Below are positions 27,660 through 36,818 of a DNA stretch of 64,000 nt, piece by piece. The DNA lies in the NCBI RefSeq assembly GCF_000466965.1, contig NZ_BATB01000008.1, forward strand, positions 1 to 64,000, read 5' to 3'. The DNA comes from Limimaricola cinnabarinus LL-001. GTDB lineage: Bacteria > Pseudomonadota > Alphaproteobacteria > Rhodobacterales > Rhodobacteraceae. The notes under the pieces are model-generated. The model did not search any database, was not told the origin of the DNA, and saw nothing but the letters and a program-made list of their open reading frames with translations. Numbering within the stretch: the stretch's first letter is position 1; each line of letters opens with the position of its first letter. The translations under genes and the position numbers were made by a program.

Positions 27660-29486
27660 ATGCGACGCCTGTCCAAGACCGACGCCAACCTCTCGGGGCA
27701 GCCCGTGCAGGGTTGGGACACGATCCGGCAGGTGATGCCCTATCTGTGGCCCGAGGGGCAGGGCTGGGTGAAGCGCCGCGTCGTGCTGGCCGTCTCGCTC
27801 CTGGTCGTGGCCAAGCTGATCGCGGTGGCCACGCCGCTCTTCTACAAGGCCGCCGTCGACGCGCTGGCGGGCGAAGGCGAAAGCGCCGCGATGCTGCTGG
27901 CGATCGGTGCGGCCGGGCTGACGCTGATCTATGGCCTCGCCCGGCTCGCCAATGTCGGCTTCCAGCAGTTGCGCGACGTGGTGTTCACGCCCGTGGGGCA
28001 ACGGGCGCTGAGGAAGCTGGCGCTGCGCACCTTCCGGCACATCCACGCGATGAGCCTGCGCTACCACATCGGACGCAAGACCGGCGGTCTCAGCCGGATC
28101 ATCGAACGCGGCGTGAAGGGCGTCGATTTCCTGCTGCGCTTCCTGCTGTTCTCGATCGGGCCGCTGATCCTTGAACTGCTGCTCGTCGCGGTCGTGCTCT
28201 TCTTCCTGTTCGATGTGTGGTATCTCGTGGCCGTGCTTGGCACGATCGTCGTCTACGTCGCTTTCACCTTCAAGGTGACCGAGTGGCGGGTGAAGATCCG
28301 CAAGCAGATGAACGATCAGGACACCGACGCCAACCAGAAGGCGATCGACAGCCTGCTCAACTTCGAGACGGTCAAGTATTTCGGCGCCGAGAACCGCGAG
28401 GCGATGCGCTATGACGGCGCGATGGAGAAATATGCGGCTGCCGCCGTGCGCACCAACTACTCGCTCGCCTTCCTGAATTTCGGCCAGTCACTGATCATCA
28501 CCAGCGGTCTCGTCATCGTCATGGTCATGGCCGCCATCGGGGTGCAGAACGGCGCGCTGACGGTGGGCGATTTCGTCATGGTCAACGCCTACATGATCCA
28601 GATCACCATGCCGCTCAATTTCCTCGGCACCGTCTACCGCGAGATCCGGCAGGCGCTGATCGACATGGGCGAAATGTTCGAGCTTCTGAACCAGCCGCCG
28701 GAGGTCACCGACCGGCCTGGTGCTGCGGCGCTCGCCGTGCCGCGCGGCGAGATCGTGTTCGACGATGTGCGCTTCGACTACGAGGCCGCGCGCGGCATCC
28801 TCAAGGGCGTGTCCTTCACGGTGAAGCCCGGCGAGACCGTCGCCATCGTCGGCTCCTCGGGGGCGGGCAAATCGACGATCGGGCGGCTGCTGTTCCGCTT
28901 CTACGATGTGACAGGCGGTGCGATCCGGATTGACGGGCAGGATCTGCGCGACGTCACCCAAGACAGCCTGCATGCGCAGATCGGTGTGGTGCCGCAGGAC
29001 ACGGTGCTCTTCAACGACACGATCCTCTACAACATCGCCTATGGCCGCGAGGGAGCCACCCGCGAGGAAATCGAAACGGTGGCTCGCGCCGCGCAGATCC
29101 ACGACTTCATCCTGTCGCTGCCCCAAGGCTACGACACCACCGTGGGCGAGCGCGGCCTGAAGCTCTCGGGCGGAGAGAAGCAGCGCGTCGGCATCGCCCG
29201 CACCCTGCTCAAGGACCCGCCGATCCTGCTTCTGGACGAAGCGACGAGCGCGCTCGACACCGACACCGAGCGCGAGATCCAAGGCCAGCTTCGCGCCATG
29301 GGGCAGGGGCGCTCGGTGATCACCATCGCACATCGGCTGAGCACGATTGCGGATGCGGACCGGATCGTGGTGCTGGAAGCCGGGAAAGTCGTGGAATCGG
29401 GCTCTCACGAGCATCTTTTGGCGCAAGAGGGCCGCTATGCGCAGCTCTGGTCGCGCCAGCAGTCCGAAGAGGCCGAGGCCGCGTGA
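27660..29486 (+). CDS. Atm1-type ABC exporter (fused permease-ATPase)
   Basis: This 608-residue half-transporter is of the ABCB7/HMT1/Atm1 class. The permease domain (about residues 40-345) has six membrane segments and the family sequences GLSRIIERGVKGVDFLLRF and DTDANQKAIDSLLNFETVKYFGAE. The ATPase has Walker A GSSGAGKST, a Q-loop (VVPQDTVLFNDTI), the signature LSGGEKQR and Walker B ILLLDEATSALD. Bacterial Atm1-like proteins export glutathione-conjugated metals or sulfur compounds, and homodimerise in the inner membrane. It faces a LOG gene and precedes a transporter of the Bcr/CflA type. Confidence 0.93.
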   Translation: MRRLSKTDANLSGQPVQGWDTIRQVMPYLWPEGQGWVKRRVVLAVSLLVVAKLIAVATPLFYKAAVDALAGEGESAAMLLAIGAAGLTLIYGLARLANVGFQQLRDVVFTPVGQRALRKLALRTFRHIHAMSLRYHIGRKTGGLSRIIERGVKGVDFLLRFLLFSIGPLILELLLVAVVLFFLFDVWYLVAVLGTIVVYVAFTFKVTEWRVKIRKQMNDQDTDANQKAIDSLLNFETVKYFGAENREAMRYDGAMEKYAAAAVRTNYSLAFLNFGQSLIITSGLVIVMVMAAIGVQNGALTVGDFVMVNAYMIQITMPLNFLGTVYREIRQALIDMGEMFELLNQPPEVTDRPGAAALAVPRGEIVFDDVRFDYEAARGILKGVSFTVKPGETVAIVGSSGAGKSTIGRLLFRFYDVTGGAIRIDGQDLRDVTQDSLHAQIGVVPQDTVLFNDTILYNIAYGREGATREEIETVARAAQIHDFILSLPQGYDTTVGERGLKLSGGEKQRVGIARTLLKDPPILLLDEATSALDTDTEREIQGQLRAMGQGRSVITIAHRLSTIADADRIVVLEAGKVVESGSHEHLLAQEGRYAQLWSRQQSEEAEAA

Positions 29487-29498
29487 TTGCGCCTCTGA

Positions 29499-29508
29499 AC
29501 CGATCGGT
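29499..29508. promoter_or_regulatory. perfect palindrome before the Bcr/CflA gene
   Basis: ACCGATCGGT is a perfect 10-base palindrome in the short gap between the ABC exporter stop and the MFS start. TetR-type regulators often bind such sites, but no regulator gene is adjacent. The site may belong to the MFS gene. Confidence 0.3.
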
Positions 29509-29590
29509 CTAGTCTGCGCCTGAGTCGCCTGCCGCGTGCGGGCCAATCGACGTTCCGGGCGTGCCGCGCGCGGAGTTCAAGGACAGCCCT

Positions 29591-30790
29591 ATGTTATCCC
29601 CGATGTTCCGCACCGCCGTGGTGCTGGGCCTGCTCTCCGCCGTGGGTCCCTTCACGATCGACATGTATCTTCCCGGCCTGCCGGGCCTCGCCGCCGATCT
29701 GAACGTAGACGAAGCCGCGGCGCAGGCGACGATCAGCGCCTATTTCCTCGCCTTTGGCCTCGCGCAGCTCTTTTATGGCCCGCTCGCCGATGCGGCGGGG
29801 CGCAAAACGCCGGTCTATATCGGCGTCGGCGTGTTTCTCGTCGCCACCATCGGATGCGCTCTGGCCCCATCGCTGCCGTGGCTGGTGGCGTTCCGCGCGC
29901 TTCAGGGCCTTGGCTGCGCCGCGCTGATGGTGGTGCCGCGCGCCATGGTGCGCGACATGTATACCGGGCACGAGGCGACGCGCCTGGTGGCGATGATCAT
30001 GCTCGTCATCTCTGTTTCGCCGATGCTCGCACCGCTTTCGGGTGCGATCATGATGAGCTTCACCAGCTGGCGCGGCATCTTCTGGGCGCTCGCGGTGATC
30101 GCGGGGCTGGCCCTGCTCCTCACCATCTTCGGCCTCAAGGAAACGCTGCCAGCCGAGCGCCGCCGCCCGGTCCGCCCGCGCTTGCTCGCGGTGTCGGCCA
30201 AGCGGCTGTTCCGCGATCCGACATTCATGGCGCTGACCTTCGTGTCGGGTTTCGGCATGGCGAGCTTCTTCGTCTTCATCGCGAGCGCCAGCTTCGTCTA
30301 CACCCAGCAATACGGGCTGTCGCCGATGCAGTTCAGCCTCGCCTTCGCGACCAATGCCGTGGGCTTCTTCGGGGCGAGCCAGTTCGCGGCGACATTGGGC
30401 CGCCGCATCGGCCTCACCCGGATGCTGCGACTGGCGTTGATGGGCTTTGCCTTCTTCGCACTGACGCTGCTGGCGATCACGGCGGCGGGCTATGCGACGC
30501 TGCCGGTGCTGATGGGGCTCCTGCTGTGCGGCAATGCCTGCCTCGGCCTCGTCATCCCGACGAGCCAGGTCATGGCGCTCGATCCGCATGGCGAGATCGC
30601 GGGTCTCGCCTCATCAATGGGCGGCACGCTGCAGATGCTCACGGGCGGTCTGATGGTCGCGGTCACGGGGCCGTTCTTCAATGGCACGGCGCTGCCGATG
30701 GTGGCGGTGATCGCGGGCTGCGCGGTGATGGCGCTGGGGCTTGCCCTCTTGGCGCTGGGCCGGGGTGAGCAGGGCGTTCAGGCGGCCTGA
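29591..30790 (+). CDS. Bcr/CflA-type multidrug MFS transporter
   Basis: This 399-residue permease has about twelve membrane segments and Bcr/CflA hallmarks. They are GPFTIDMYLPGLPGLAADL near the N-terminus, the motif A loop FYGPLADAAGRK, the motif C-like VVPRAMVRDMY, and SPMLAPLSGAIMMS. These are proton-linked drug exporters of the inner membrane. The ATG at 29591 matches the family start; the frame is open ten codons upstream. It ends before a hairpin and is convergent with the RND operon. Confidence 0.88.
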   Translation: MLSPMFRTAVVLGLLSAVGPFTIDMYLPGLPGLAADLNVDEAAAQATISAYFLAFGLAQLFYGPLADAAGRKTPVYIGVGVFLVATIGCALAPSLPWLVAFRALQGLGCAALMVVPRAMVRDMYTGHEATRLVAMIMLVISVSPMLAPLSGAIMMSFTSWRGIFWALAVIAGLALLLTIFGLKETLPAERRRPVRPRLLAVSAKRLFRDPTFMALTFVSGFGMASFFVFIASASFVYTQQYGLSPMQFSLAFATNAVGFFGASQFAATLGRRIGLTRMLRLALMGFAFFALTLLAITAAGYATLPVLMGLLLCGNACLGLVIPTSQVMALDPHGEIAGLASSMGGTLQMLTGGLMVAVTGPFFNGTALPMVAVIAGCAVMALGLALLALGRGEQGVQAA

Positions 30791-30815
30791 CCCCGCCAAA
30801 TGCATTCGTGGAAAG

Positions 30816-30837
30816 GGGCCGTCCTTCGGGGCGGCCC
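30816..30837. terminator. hairpin between MFS and RND genes
   Basis: GGGCCGTCC (30816-30824) and GGGCGGCCC (30829-30837) pair over nine positions, including one G-U, around a TTCG tetraloop. It separates convergent transcripts and could end both. Confidence 0.5.
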
Positions 30838-30850
30838 TGTCGTATCCGGG

Positions 30851-33800
30851 CTACTCCGCCGCGCGCAACGTCGATGCGGGGAGGGGGGCAGAGCCCTGCG
30901 CGTCCTCCCAGATGATCTCAGGTGTCTTGATACGCCGCGCCTCGCGCCTGAGCGCCCAGTCGCGCGCCGCCCGGCTGCCGCGTCCCATCGACAGCCGCGC
31001 CAGAAGCCGCGACATCCAATGGGCATAGCGGGCGGCCCAGATCCGCAGCGCCAGCATCGCGGGCGTGAAAACCAGCGTCAGCACCGTGGCGATGCCGAGG
31101 CCGAAGACAACCGCCGTGGCAAGCTGCTTCCACCACAGCGCCGTGGGGCTGTCGATCGTGTAGCCGCCGCCGAAGAAGTCGAGGCTGAGCCCGAACATCA
31201 TCGGCGCGAGGCCTGCCATGGTGGTGACGGTGGTGAGGAAGACGGGCCTGATGCGGTCCTCGGCGGTGCGGATCACCGCCTCGGTGCGCGGCATGTAACG
31301 CGCGTAATCCTGATAGGTGTCGATCAGCACGATGTTGTTGTTCACCACGATACCGGCGAGCGCCACGATGCCGGTGCCGGTCATGATGATGGAGAATGTC
31401 TGATCCATCACCAGCATCCCGATCAGCACGCCGGCGGTCGACATGACAACCGCCAGAAGTACCAGCGTGGCGTTGTAGAAGCTGTTGAATTGCGCCAGCA
31501 GGATGATGAACATCAGCCCCAGAGCACCCGCGAAGGCCGATTGCAGGAAGGCCTGACTTTCGGCCTGATCCTGCTGATCGCCGGTCCATTCCCATCCGAC
31601 GCCATCAGGCAGCGGCGCGGTGTCGAGCCAGTCGATCAGCGCCTCGATCCGTTCATTGGCGTTGATCGTTGAGCGGCCAACTTCGCCCGCGTCGATGCGC
31701 GTCTGCAACGCGTCGTCGATCTCGGCCTCGGTGACGATCCGGCTCTCGTCGCCATCGACGAGCCGGACGAGGCCGGGCGTCACGTCGGCCTTGACCTCGA
31801 AGTAGCGCTGTTGCGCGACGCGGTTGATCTCGGCGAGCTTCTGCACCGGCTTGCGGGTGACGAAGTTCGACAGCGGCACCAGTCCCGACGGCGTGCGGAC
31901 CCGCAGGCTGTCGAGGGTCGAGAGCACGCGGTCCTCCTCGGGCAGCCGCACGCGGATCTCGATCTCCTCGTCCGAGCTGTCGATGCGCATGGTGTCGAGC
32001 ATGATGCCTCGGGTCACGAGTTGCACCATGGCGCCCACGGTCGCCACGTCTGCGCCGAAGCGGCCTGCCTTCTCGATGTCGACGTCGATCTGCCAGTCGA
32101 TGCCCGGCAGCGGCAGCGTGTCCTCGATCAGCGTCAGGCCCGGCGTTTCCTCGAATCGCGCGCGGACCTGCCCGGTGGCGGCGCGCAGCGCCTCGAAATC
32201 GTCACCGGTGAGTCGCAGGTGCACCGGCTTGGACGAGCCGGGTCCCTGCGCAAGGTCGAGGATCTCGATGCGGATGCCCGGGATATCGTCGAGGCGGGCC
32301 TGCAGCCGTTCGAACACCACATTGCCATCGAGATCGGCCGGATCGTAACCGGTTTCGCGCGCATAGGCGGCGCGGTCCTCCCACGGGACCAGTTCGATCT
32401 GCAATTGACCCACCGCGTCGGCGGGACCACCGGCCCCGGCGGTGTTGGAGTTGAGCCCGCCTTCACCCGCGAAGGCGAAAACCGAGCCGATGCCTGGAAA
32501 CCCCACGACCGCCGCCTCGGCCTCGGCCACGAGCGCGTCCTTTTCGGCGAGGCTGAGATTACCACGCGCCTGCACGTAGATGATCGCCTGCTCGGGCTCG
32601 GTCTCGACGAAGAACTCCACGCCGTTGTTGTGGGTGCCGAAATAGGTGAAGGTCGAAAAGACGAAGGCCCCCACGGCCCCGATCGTCACCAGCGGCATGA
32701 TCGGGTTGCCCGCGATCAGCGCGATGACGCGCCCGAAGAGCGAACGCCGATAGCCCGCGCGCACCCGCTTGGGCGCGCGCCGGATCTTGGCCGCACCACC
32801 GGTGATGGTGGTGGCGATCGCACCGAAAAGCGCCAGCGCCAGACCGGGGGCGGCGTCGAGCAGCCCCGTGGCGGGGCGGGCCTCGCCGCTGAGATAGCCC
32901 GGGTTGAGCGCCAGCATCAGCCCCACGAAGATCAGCAGGGCGGCGGGCGGCACCAGAGCGGCGCACACGACCCATGGCAGGCGGCGGCGCAGGCTGTCGG
33001 AGGCATGGCCGAAACTGCGGCTCATCCGGCCCAGCACGCCGCCCATCACCGGCAGGTAAATCAGCGCGACCACGAGCGAGGCCGAGAGCACGAAGATCAG
33101 CGTCACCGGCAGCATGCCCATGAACTGTCCCGCGACGCCGGGCCAGAACAGCATCGGCAAAAAGGCGCAGAGCGTGGTGGCGGTCGAGGAGACCACAGGC
33201 CAGAACATCCGCTTCGCCGCCTCGACATAGGCGTGCATCGGTCCGACGCCGTCGGAGATGCGCTTGTCGGCGTATTCCACCACCACGATGGCCCCGTCGA
33301 CCAGCATGCCCACCGCAAGGATCAGCCCGAACATCACGATGTTCGAGATGGTGATGTCCATCACCGCCAAAAGCGCAAAGCACAAAAGGAACGAGGTCGG
33401 GATTGCAAAGCCCACCAGCAGCGCCGGGCGCGGGCCCAGCGCGGCGAGCACCACGATCATCACCAGCGCGATCGCCGTCAGAACCGAACCTTCGAGCTGG
33501 CTCACCATCGAGGCGACCTGACGGCTCTGGTCGTTCGAGGTCCCGACCTCGATTGCCGCCCTGAGGTCGTCGGGCCAGCTGTCCTGCTCGGCCGCGACCG
33601 TTTCGCGCACCAGCGCGGCGGTGTCGATCAGGTTGAAGCCCCGCCGCTTGACCACCTGAAGCGCCACTGTCGTCTCGCCGTTGAAGCGCGCCGTCGAGGT
33701 CCGGTCCTCGAAGGTGAGCCGGATCGTCGACAGGTCGCCCAAGGTCACCACCCGGTCGCCATTGGTCTTGACCGGCAGCTCGTAGATGTCGCGCGGCTCG

Positions 33801-34501
33801 TCGAGGCTCGACGGGATCTTGACCGAGAACGCGCCCTGCGCGCTTTCGATCTCGCCCGCCGCGATCAGCAGGTTGTTGTTGGTCACGACCTGCAGAAGTT
33901 CGGCGGCGGTGACGTTGTAGGCCTCGAGCCTGAGCGGGTCGATCTCGACCTCGAGCATTTCGTCGCGCTGGCCGGTCAGGTTGGCCGAAAGCACGGCGTC
34001 GAGCCCTTCGAGCCGGTCCTGCAGAGTCTTGGCCACCCGGATCAGCGTGCGTTCGGGCAGCGCGCCGGTGAGGTTCACGATGACGATCGGAAATTCGGAG
34101 AAGTTGATCTCGTTGACAGACCAGGCGTCGGCCCCGTCGGGAAACTCGGCCTCGGCGGCGTTCATCGCATCGCGCACATCGGCCATGATCTTGGTCTTGT
34201 CCCAACCGAACTCGAATTCGAGCGCCACCCCCGCATAGCTCTCGGCGGCGGTGGAGGTCATGGTCTTCAGCCCGTCGAGATCCGACAGCCGGGTTTCCAT
34301 CGGCTTGACCAGAAGCTGTTCGCTGTCCTCGGCTGAGATGCCGGGGAAGGGGACCGAGACGAACAGCGCCGGGATCTCGATGTCGGGCTCGCCCTCCTTG
34401 GGCAGGCCGACATAGGCGGCTCCGCCCGCCACGAGGCTCAGCACGATGAAGGCCATGATCATCCGCGCCCGGGACGCGGCCCAGTCGACGATGCCGGTCA
34501 C
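30851..34501 (-). CDS. RND-family efflux transporter (AcrB/HAE type)
   Basis: This 1216-residue inner-membrane pump drives proton-coupled efflux. The first membrane helix (MIMAFIVLSLVAGGAAYVGLP) precedes the porter domain; the proton-relay Asp pair lies in FGLILAVGMLVDGAIVVVEYAD (helix 4). The second half mirrors the first. Between helices 6 and 7 there is an insertion of about 100 residues with two extra hydrophobic stretches, and the C-terminus extends about 50 residues beyond the last helix, so the protein is longer than the usual 1030-1060. Its start overlaps the adaptor stop by four bases. The substrate is unknown. Confidence 0.93.
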   Translation of the reverse strand: MTGIVDWAASRARMIMAFIVLSLVAGGAAYVGLPKEGEPDIEIPALFVSVPFPGISAEDSEQLLVKPMETRLSDLDGLKTMTSTAAESYAGVALEFEFGWDKTKIMADVRDAMNAAEAEFPDGADAWSVNEINFSEFPIVIVNLTGALPERTLIRVAKTLQDRLEGLDAVLSANLTGQRDEMLEVEIDPLRLEAYNVTAAELLQVVTNNNLLIAAGEIESAQGAFSVKIPSSLDEPRDIYELPVKTNGDRVVTLGDLSTIRLTFEDRTSTARFNGETTVALQVVKRRGFNLIDTAALVRETVAAEQDSWPDDLRAAIEVGTSNDQSRQVASMVSQLEGSVLTAIALVMIVVLAALGPRPALLVGFAIPTSFLLCFALLAVMDITISNIVMFGLILAVGMLVDGAIVVVEYADKRISDGVGPMHAYVEAAKRMFWPVVSSTATTLCAFLPMLFWPGVAGQFMGMLPVTLIFVLSASLVVALIYLPVMGGVLGRMSRSFGHASDSLRRRLPWVVCAALVPPAALLIFVGLMLALNPGYLSGEARPATGLLDAAPGLALALFGAIATTITGGAAKIRRAPKRVRAGYRRSLFGRVIALIAGNPIMPLVTIGAVGAFVFSTFTYFGTHNNGVEFFVETEPEQAIIYVQARGNLSLAEKDALVAEAEAAVVGFPGIGSVFAFAGEGGLNSNTAGAGGPADAVGQLQIELVPWEDRAAYARETGYDPADLDGNVVFERLQARLDDIPGIRIEILDLAQGPGSSKPVHLRLTGDDFEALRAATGQVRARFEETPGLTLIEDTLPLPGIDWQIDVDIEKAGRFGADVATVGAMVQLVTRGIMLDTMRIDSSDEEIEIRVRLPEEDRVLSTLDSLRVRTPSGLVPLSNFVTRKPVQKLAEINRVAQQRYFEVKADVTPGLVRLVDGDESRIVTEAEIDDALQTRIDAGEVGRSTINANERIEALIDWLDTAPLPDGVGWEWTGDQQDQAESQAFLQSAFAGALGLMFIILLAQFNSFYNATLVLLAVVMSTAGVLIGMLVMDQTFSIIMTGTGIVALAGIVVNNNIVLIDTYQDYARYMPRTEAVIRTAEDRIRPVFLTTVTTMAGLAPMMFGLSLDFFGGGYTIDSPTALWWKQLATAVVFGLGIATVLTLVFTPAMLALRIWAARYAHWMSRLLARLSMGRGSRAARDWALRREARRIKTPEIIWEDAQGSAPLPASTLRAAE

Positions 34502-35724
34502 TGCCCGGCCTCCCGAAAGCTTGGCGATACGCGCACGCCGTCGGTCACGTATTCCTGCCCGACGACGATGATGGCGGCCTCGGGCTCCAGCCCGGCGACC
34601 AGCACGCCTTGGGCCGTGTCGCGCAGCAGCGCCACGGGGGCAAAGCGCGCCACCGCATCCGTGGCCTCGCCATCGACGAGACGTACGCCGAGACGGCCGT
34701 CATCGTCGAGCGTCAGCGCCGATTGCGGCAACAGATGCGCCTGCCTGCCGTCGGTCTCGATCATGATCTCGGCGGTCTGGCCGTCGCGGATCTGCAGATC
34801 CGCATTGGGGACGACGACCTCGACGCGGAAGGTGCGTGTCGTCTCGTCTGCCGAGCGCGACACGAAGCGCACCTCGCCGGTCAGCGGCGGGCCGGAGGCC
34901 AGCCGCCCACGGGCGGGCGCGCCGACGCGGATCTTGTCAACATCGACCTCGGGTACAAAGCCCACGAGCTTGATCGGATCGAGCTGCACCACCGTGGCGC
35001 AGGGCGCACCGGTCTGCATCAAGAGCCCCAGCTCGGCAGTGTCGGTTTCCAGCAACCCGTCAAAAGGTGCGCGGATCGACAGTTTGTCGATCTCGCGTTC
35101 GGCGGCGGCGACGGCGGCGCGCGCCGCATCGATTCCGGCCCGTGCCGAGACGAGGCCCGAGGCGGCGCTTTGCACCTGTGCGGCCGCCGCTTCCATCGCG
35201 GCCTCGGCGCTGATCACCGAGGTTTCGCTCTGATAGCCGCCCTTGCTCAGCCGCTGCGCGTTGCTGAGGTTGATTTCGGCCTCCCGCAGCCGGGCCTGTG
35301 CCTCGGCCTGCGCGGCCTCGGCCGTGGGCACCCGGCTTTCGGCCTCCGACAGTCGCGCTTTCGCTTCGGCAAGGTCGATCTCCCGCGTGCCGGGGTCGAG
35401 TTCGCACAAAAGCTCGTCGGTTTCGACGAAGGCGCCCTTGCGCAACGGGTCCGAGACCACCCGGCCGGAGGTTTCCGCGCGCACTTCGACCTCGCGCGCG
35501 GCCTCTGTCCGTCCGCGCAGCACCACGGCGTCATCCACCTCCCGGGCGGTGCTGCGCAACGCCACGACACCGATGCCGGGCGTCGTTACCTGCGAGGACC
35601 CGGTCGCCGCATTCGCGGCATCCCCGTCGATCTGCGCGATGGCAAAGAGCCGATCGCGGTCGATGATCAGCATATAGAGGAAAGCGGTCACGAAGATCGC
35701 GGTGATGACGGGGATCAGTTTCAT
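34498..35724 (-). CDS. RND efflux periplasmic adaptor (HlyD/AcrA type)
   Basis: This 408-residue adaptor has an N-terminal membrane anchor (LIPVITAIFVTAFLYMLII), a lipoyl-like hairpin half (LRGRTEAAREVEVRAETSGRVV and the matching APFDGLLETDTAELGLLMQTG), and a long alpha-helical hairpin of repeated Ala/Glu/Arg helices (residues 115-195) that docks to a TolC-type channel. It links the pump to the outer membrane. The pump's start overlaps its stop. A perfect inverted repeat lies 95 bases upstream, a likely operator; no regulator gene is adjacent. The outer-membrane channel must be elsewhere. Confidence 0.93.
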   Translation of the reverse strand: MKLIPVITAIFVTAFLYMLIIDRDRLFAIAQIDGDAANAATGSSQVTTPGIGVVALRSTAREVDDAVVLRGRTEAAREVEVRAETSGRVVSDPLRKGAFVETDELLCELDPGTREIDLAEAKARLSEAESRVPTAEAAQAEAQARLREAEINLSNAQRLSKGGYQSETSVISAEAAMEAAAAQVQSAASGLVSARAGIDAARAAVAAAEREIDKLSIRAPFDGLLETDTAELGLLMQTGAPCATVVQLDPIKLVGFVPEVDVDKIRVGAPARGRLASGPPLTGEVRFVSRSADETTRTFRVEVVVPNADLQIRDGQTAEIMIETDGRQAHLLPQSALTLDDDGRLGVRLVDGEATDAVARFAPVALLRDTAQGVLVAGLEPEAAIIVVGQEYVTDGVRVSPSFREAGQ

Positions 35725-36090
35725 TGCGCATCCTCTTCGGCCATCGGGCCTGTCCCGATCATGCCGATCCCGGCACGAACGCGGATCGACGCGGGGTCGA
35801 TCACCCCGCCGGAAATGCCTGAACCACTTGGTTCAGACTACGCCGCGTCGCTCGCTCTCTCAAGCGCTCAGGCGGATCGCGCGACACGGTGACGCGCCGA
35901 TGCCCCGGATCGGCGGCTCCGGTGCCGCAGCATGCGGCATGTCGCACGACCCGGCGGCAGCGTTCGAAGGCGGCGGGCGGGACTTGTCCCTGCGCCCGGC
36001 TTCACGATAAGACGGGCGCGATCGACCACGGCGCCGAGACCGGTGCGCATCCGACACGGCGCCACGGCGCAATCCCAGGGGGACCAAGGC
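35725..36090. other. intergenic region between divergent efflux and TPR genes
   Basis: This 366-base gap separates two divergent units. It contains the inverted repeat at 35819-35836 and presumably both promoters. I see no convincing coding frame; the overlapping short frames lack ribosome sites. Confidence 0.6.
35819..35836. promoter_or_regulatory. 18-base inverted repeat upstream of the RND operon
   Basis: CTGAACCA and TGGTTCAG are perfect inverted arms with a two-base spacer. The site lies 95 bases before the adaptor gene. TetR-family operators of RND pumps look like this, so I infer a repressor site. Confidence 0.5.
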
Positions 36091-36762
36091 GTGAGCAATC
36101 CCGACAGCTTCATCGACGAGGTCAGCGAAGAGGTCCGCCGCGAGCGGCTTTTTGTTCTGTTGCGGCGCTACGGCTGGATCGGCATCCTTCTGGTCCTCGT
36201 GATCGTGGGGGGCGCCGCCGGCTATGAGTGGCGGCAATCGCGCCTCGCGGCGCAGGCGCAGGCGCGCGGCGACGCGCTTTTGGCGGCGCAGGTCGAGGCC
36301 GACGCCGAGACGCGCACCGCGGCTCTGGCCCGGATCGCGCAGGAGGCCCCCGACGCGGTCGTGCCCGCCCTCACCCTCGCGGCCGAACAGGTCGCGGCAG
36401 GTGATGGCACGGCGGCGGTGGCCACGCTCGACGCGCTGGCGGCCAATGGCGAGGTGCCCGAGATTTACCGCGATCTCGCGGCGTTCAAATCCGTGCTGAT
36501 CGACGCCGATCGTACACCTGAGGACCGGCTTCTCGCGCTCGAGGCGCTGTCGGTGCCGGGCGCGCCGTTTCGGATGCTGGCTCTGGAACAGATCGCTCTG
36601 GTCCAGCTTGGCATGGGCGAACGCGAGCCCGCGCTCGAGCGTCTGGCCGCGATCCTCGAGGATGCCGAGTCGTCGGCGGACTTGCGCGATCGCGCGGCAA
36701 GCCTGATGGTCGCTCTGGGTGAGACGCCTGACTCCGTGACCGGGGCGGCGGACGCGCAATGA
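36091..36762 (+). CDS. TPR-domain membrane protein (YfgM-like)
   Basis: This 223-residue protein has one N-terminal membrane helix (YGWIGILLVLVIVGGAAGYEW) after a charged cytosolic start, then a periplasmic helical domain of TPR type with Ala-rich repeats. The gene order YfgM-like protein, BamB, Der is conserved in alphaproteobacteria. YfgM-type proteins act in periplasmic chaperone traffic near the Sec translocon; BamB takes part in outer-membrane protein assembly. The GTG at 36091 was chosen because it gives the clean N-terminus. It overlaps the possible BamB start. Confidence 0.85.
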   Translation: MSNPDSFIDEVSEEVRRERLFVLLRRYGWIGILLVLVIVGGAAGYEWRQSRLAAQAQARGDALLAAQVEADAETRTAALARIAQEAPDAVVPALTLAAEQVAAGDGTAAVATLDALAANGEVPEIYRDLAAFKSVLIDADRTPEDRLLALEALSVPGAPFRMLALEQIALVQLGMGEREPALERLAAILEDAESSADLRDRAASLMVALGETPDSVTGAADAQ

Positions 36763-36818
36763 CCGACAAGCGGCCGGGACAGGCCGCGCAAAGACAAGAT
36801 ATGGGGCGAGGGGCAGTC

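Noticed and set aside
31811-34336. Long plus-strand open frame antisense to the RND pump (841 codons)
   Set aside because: It is His/Arg/Gln-rich with no family motifs and lies wholly inside a well-supported pump gene; in GC-rich DNA such antisense frames are common.
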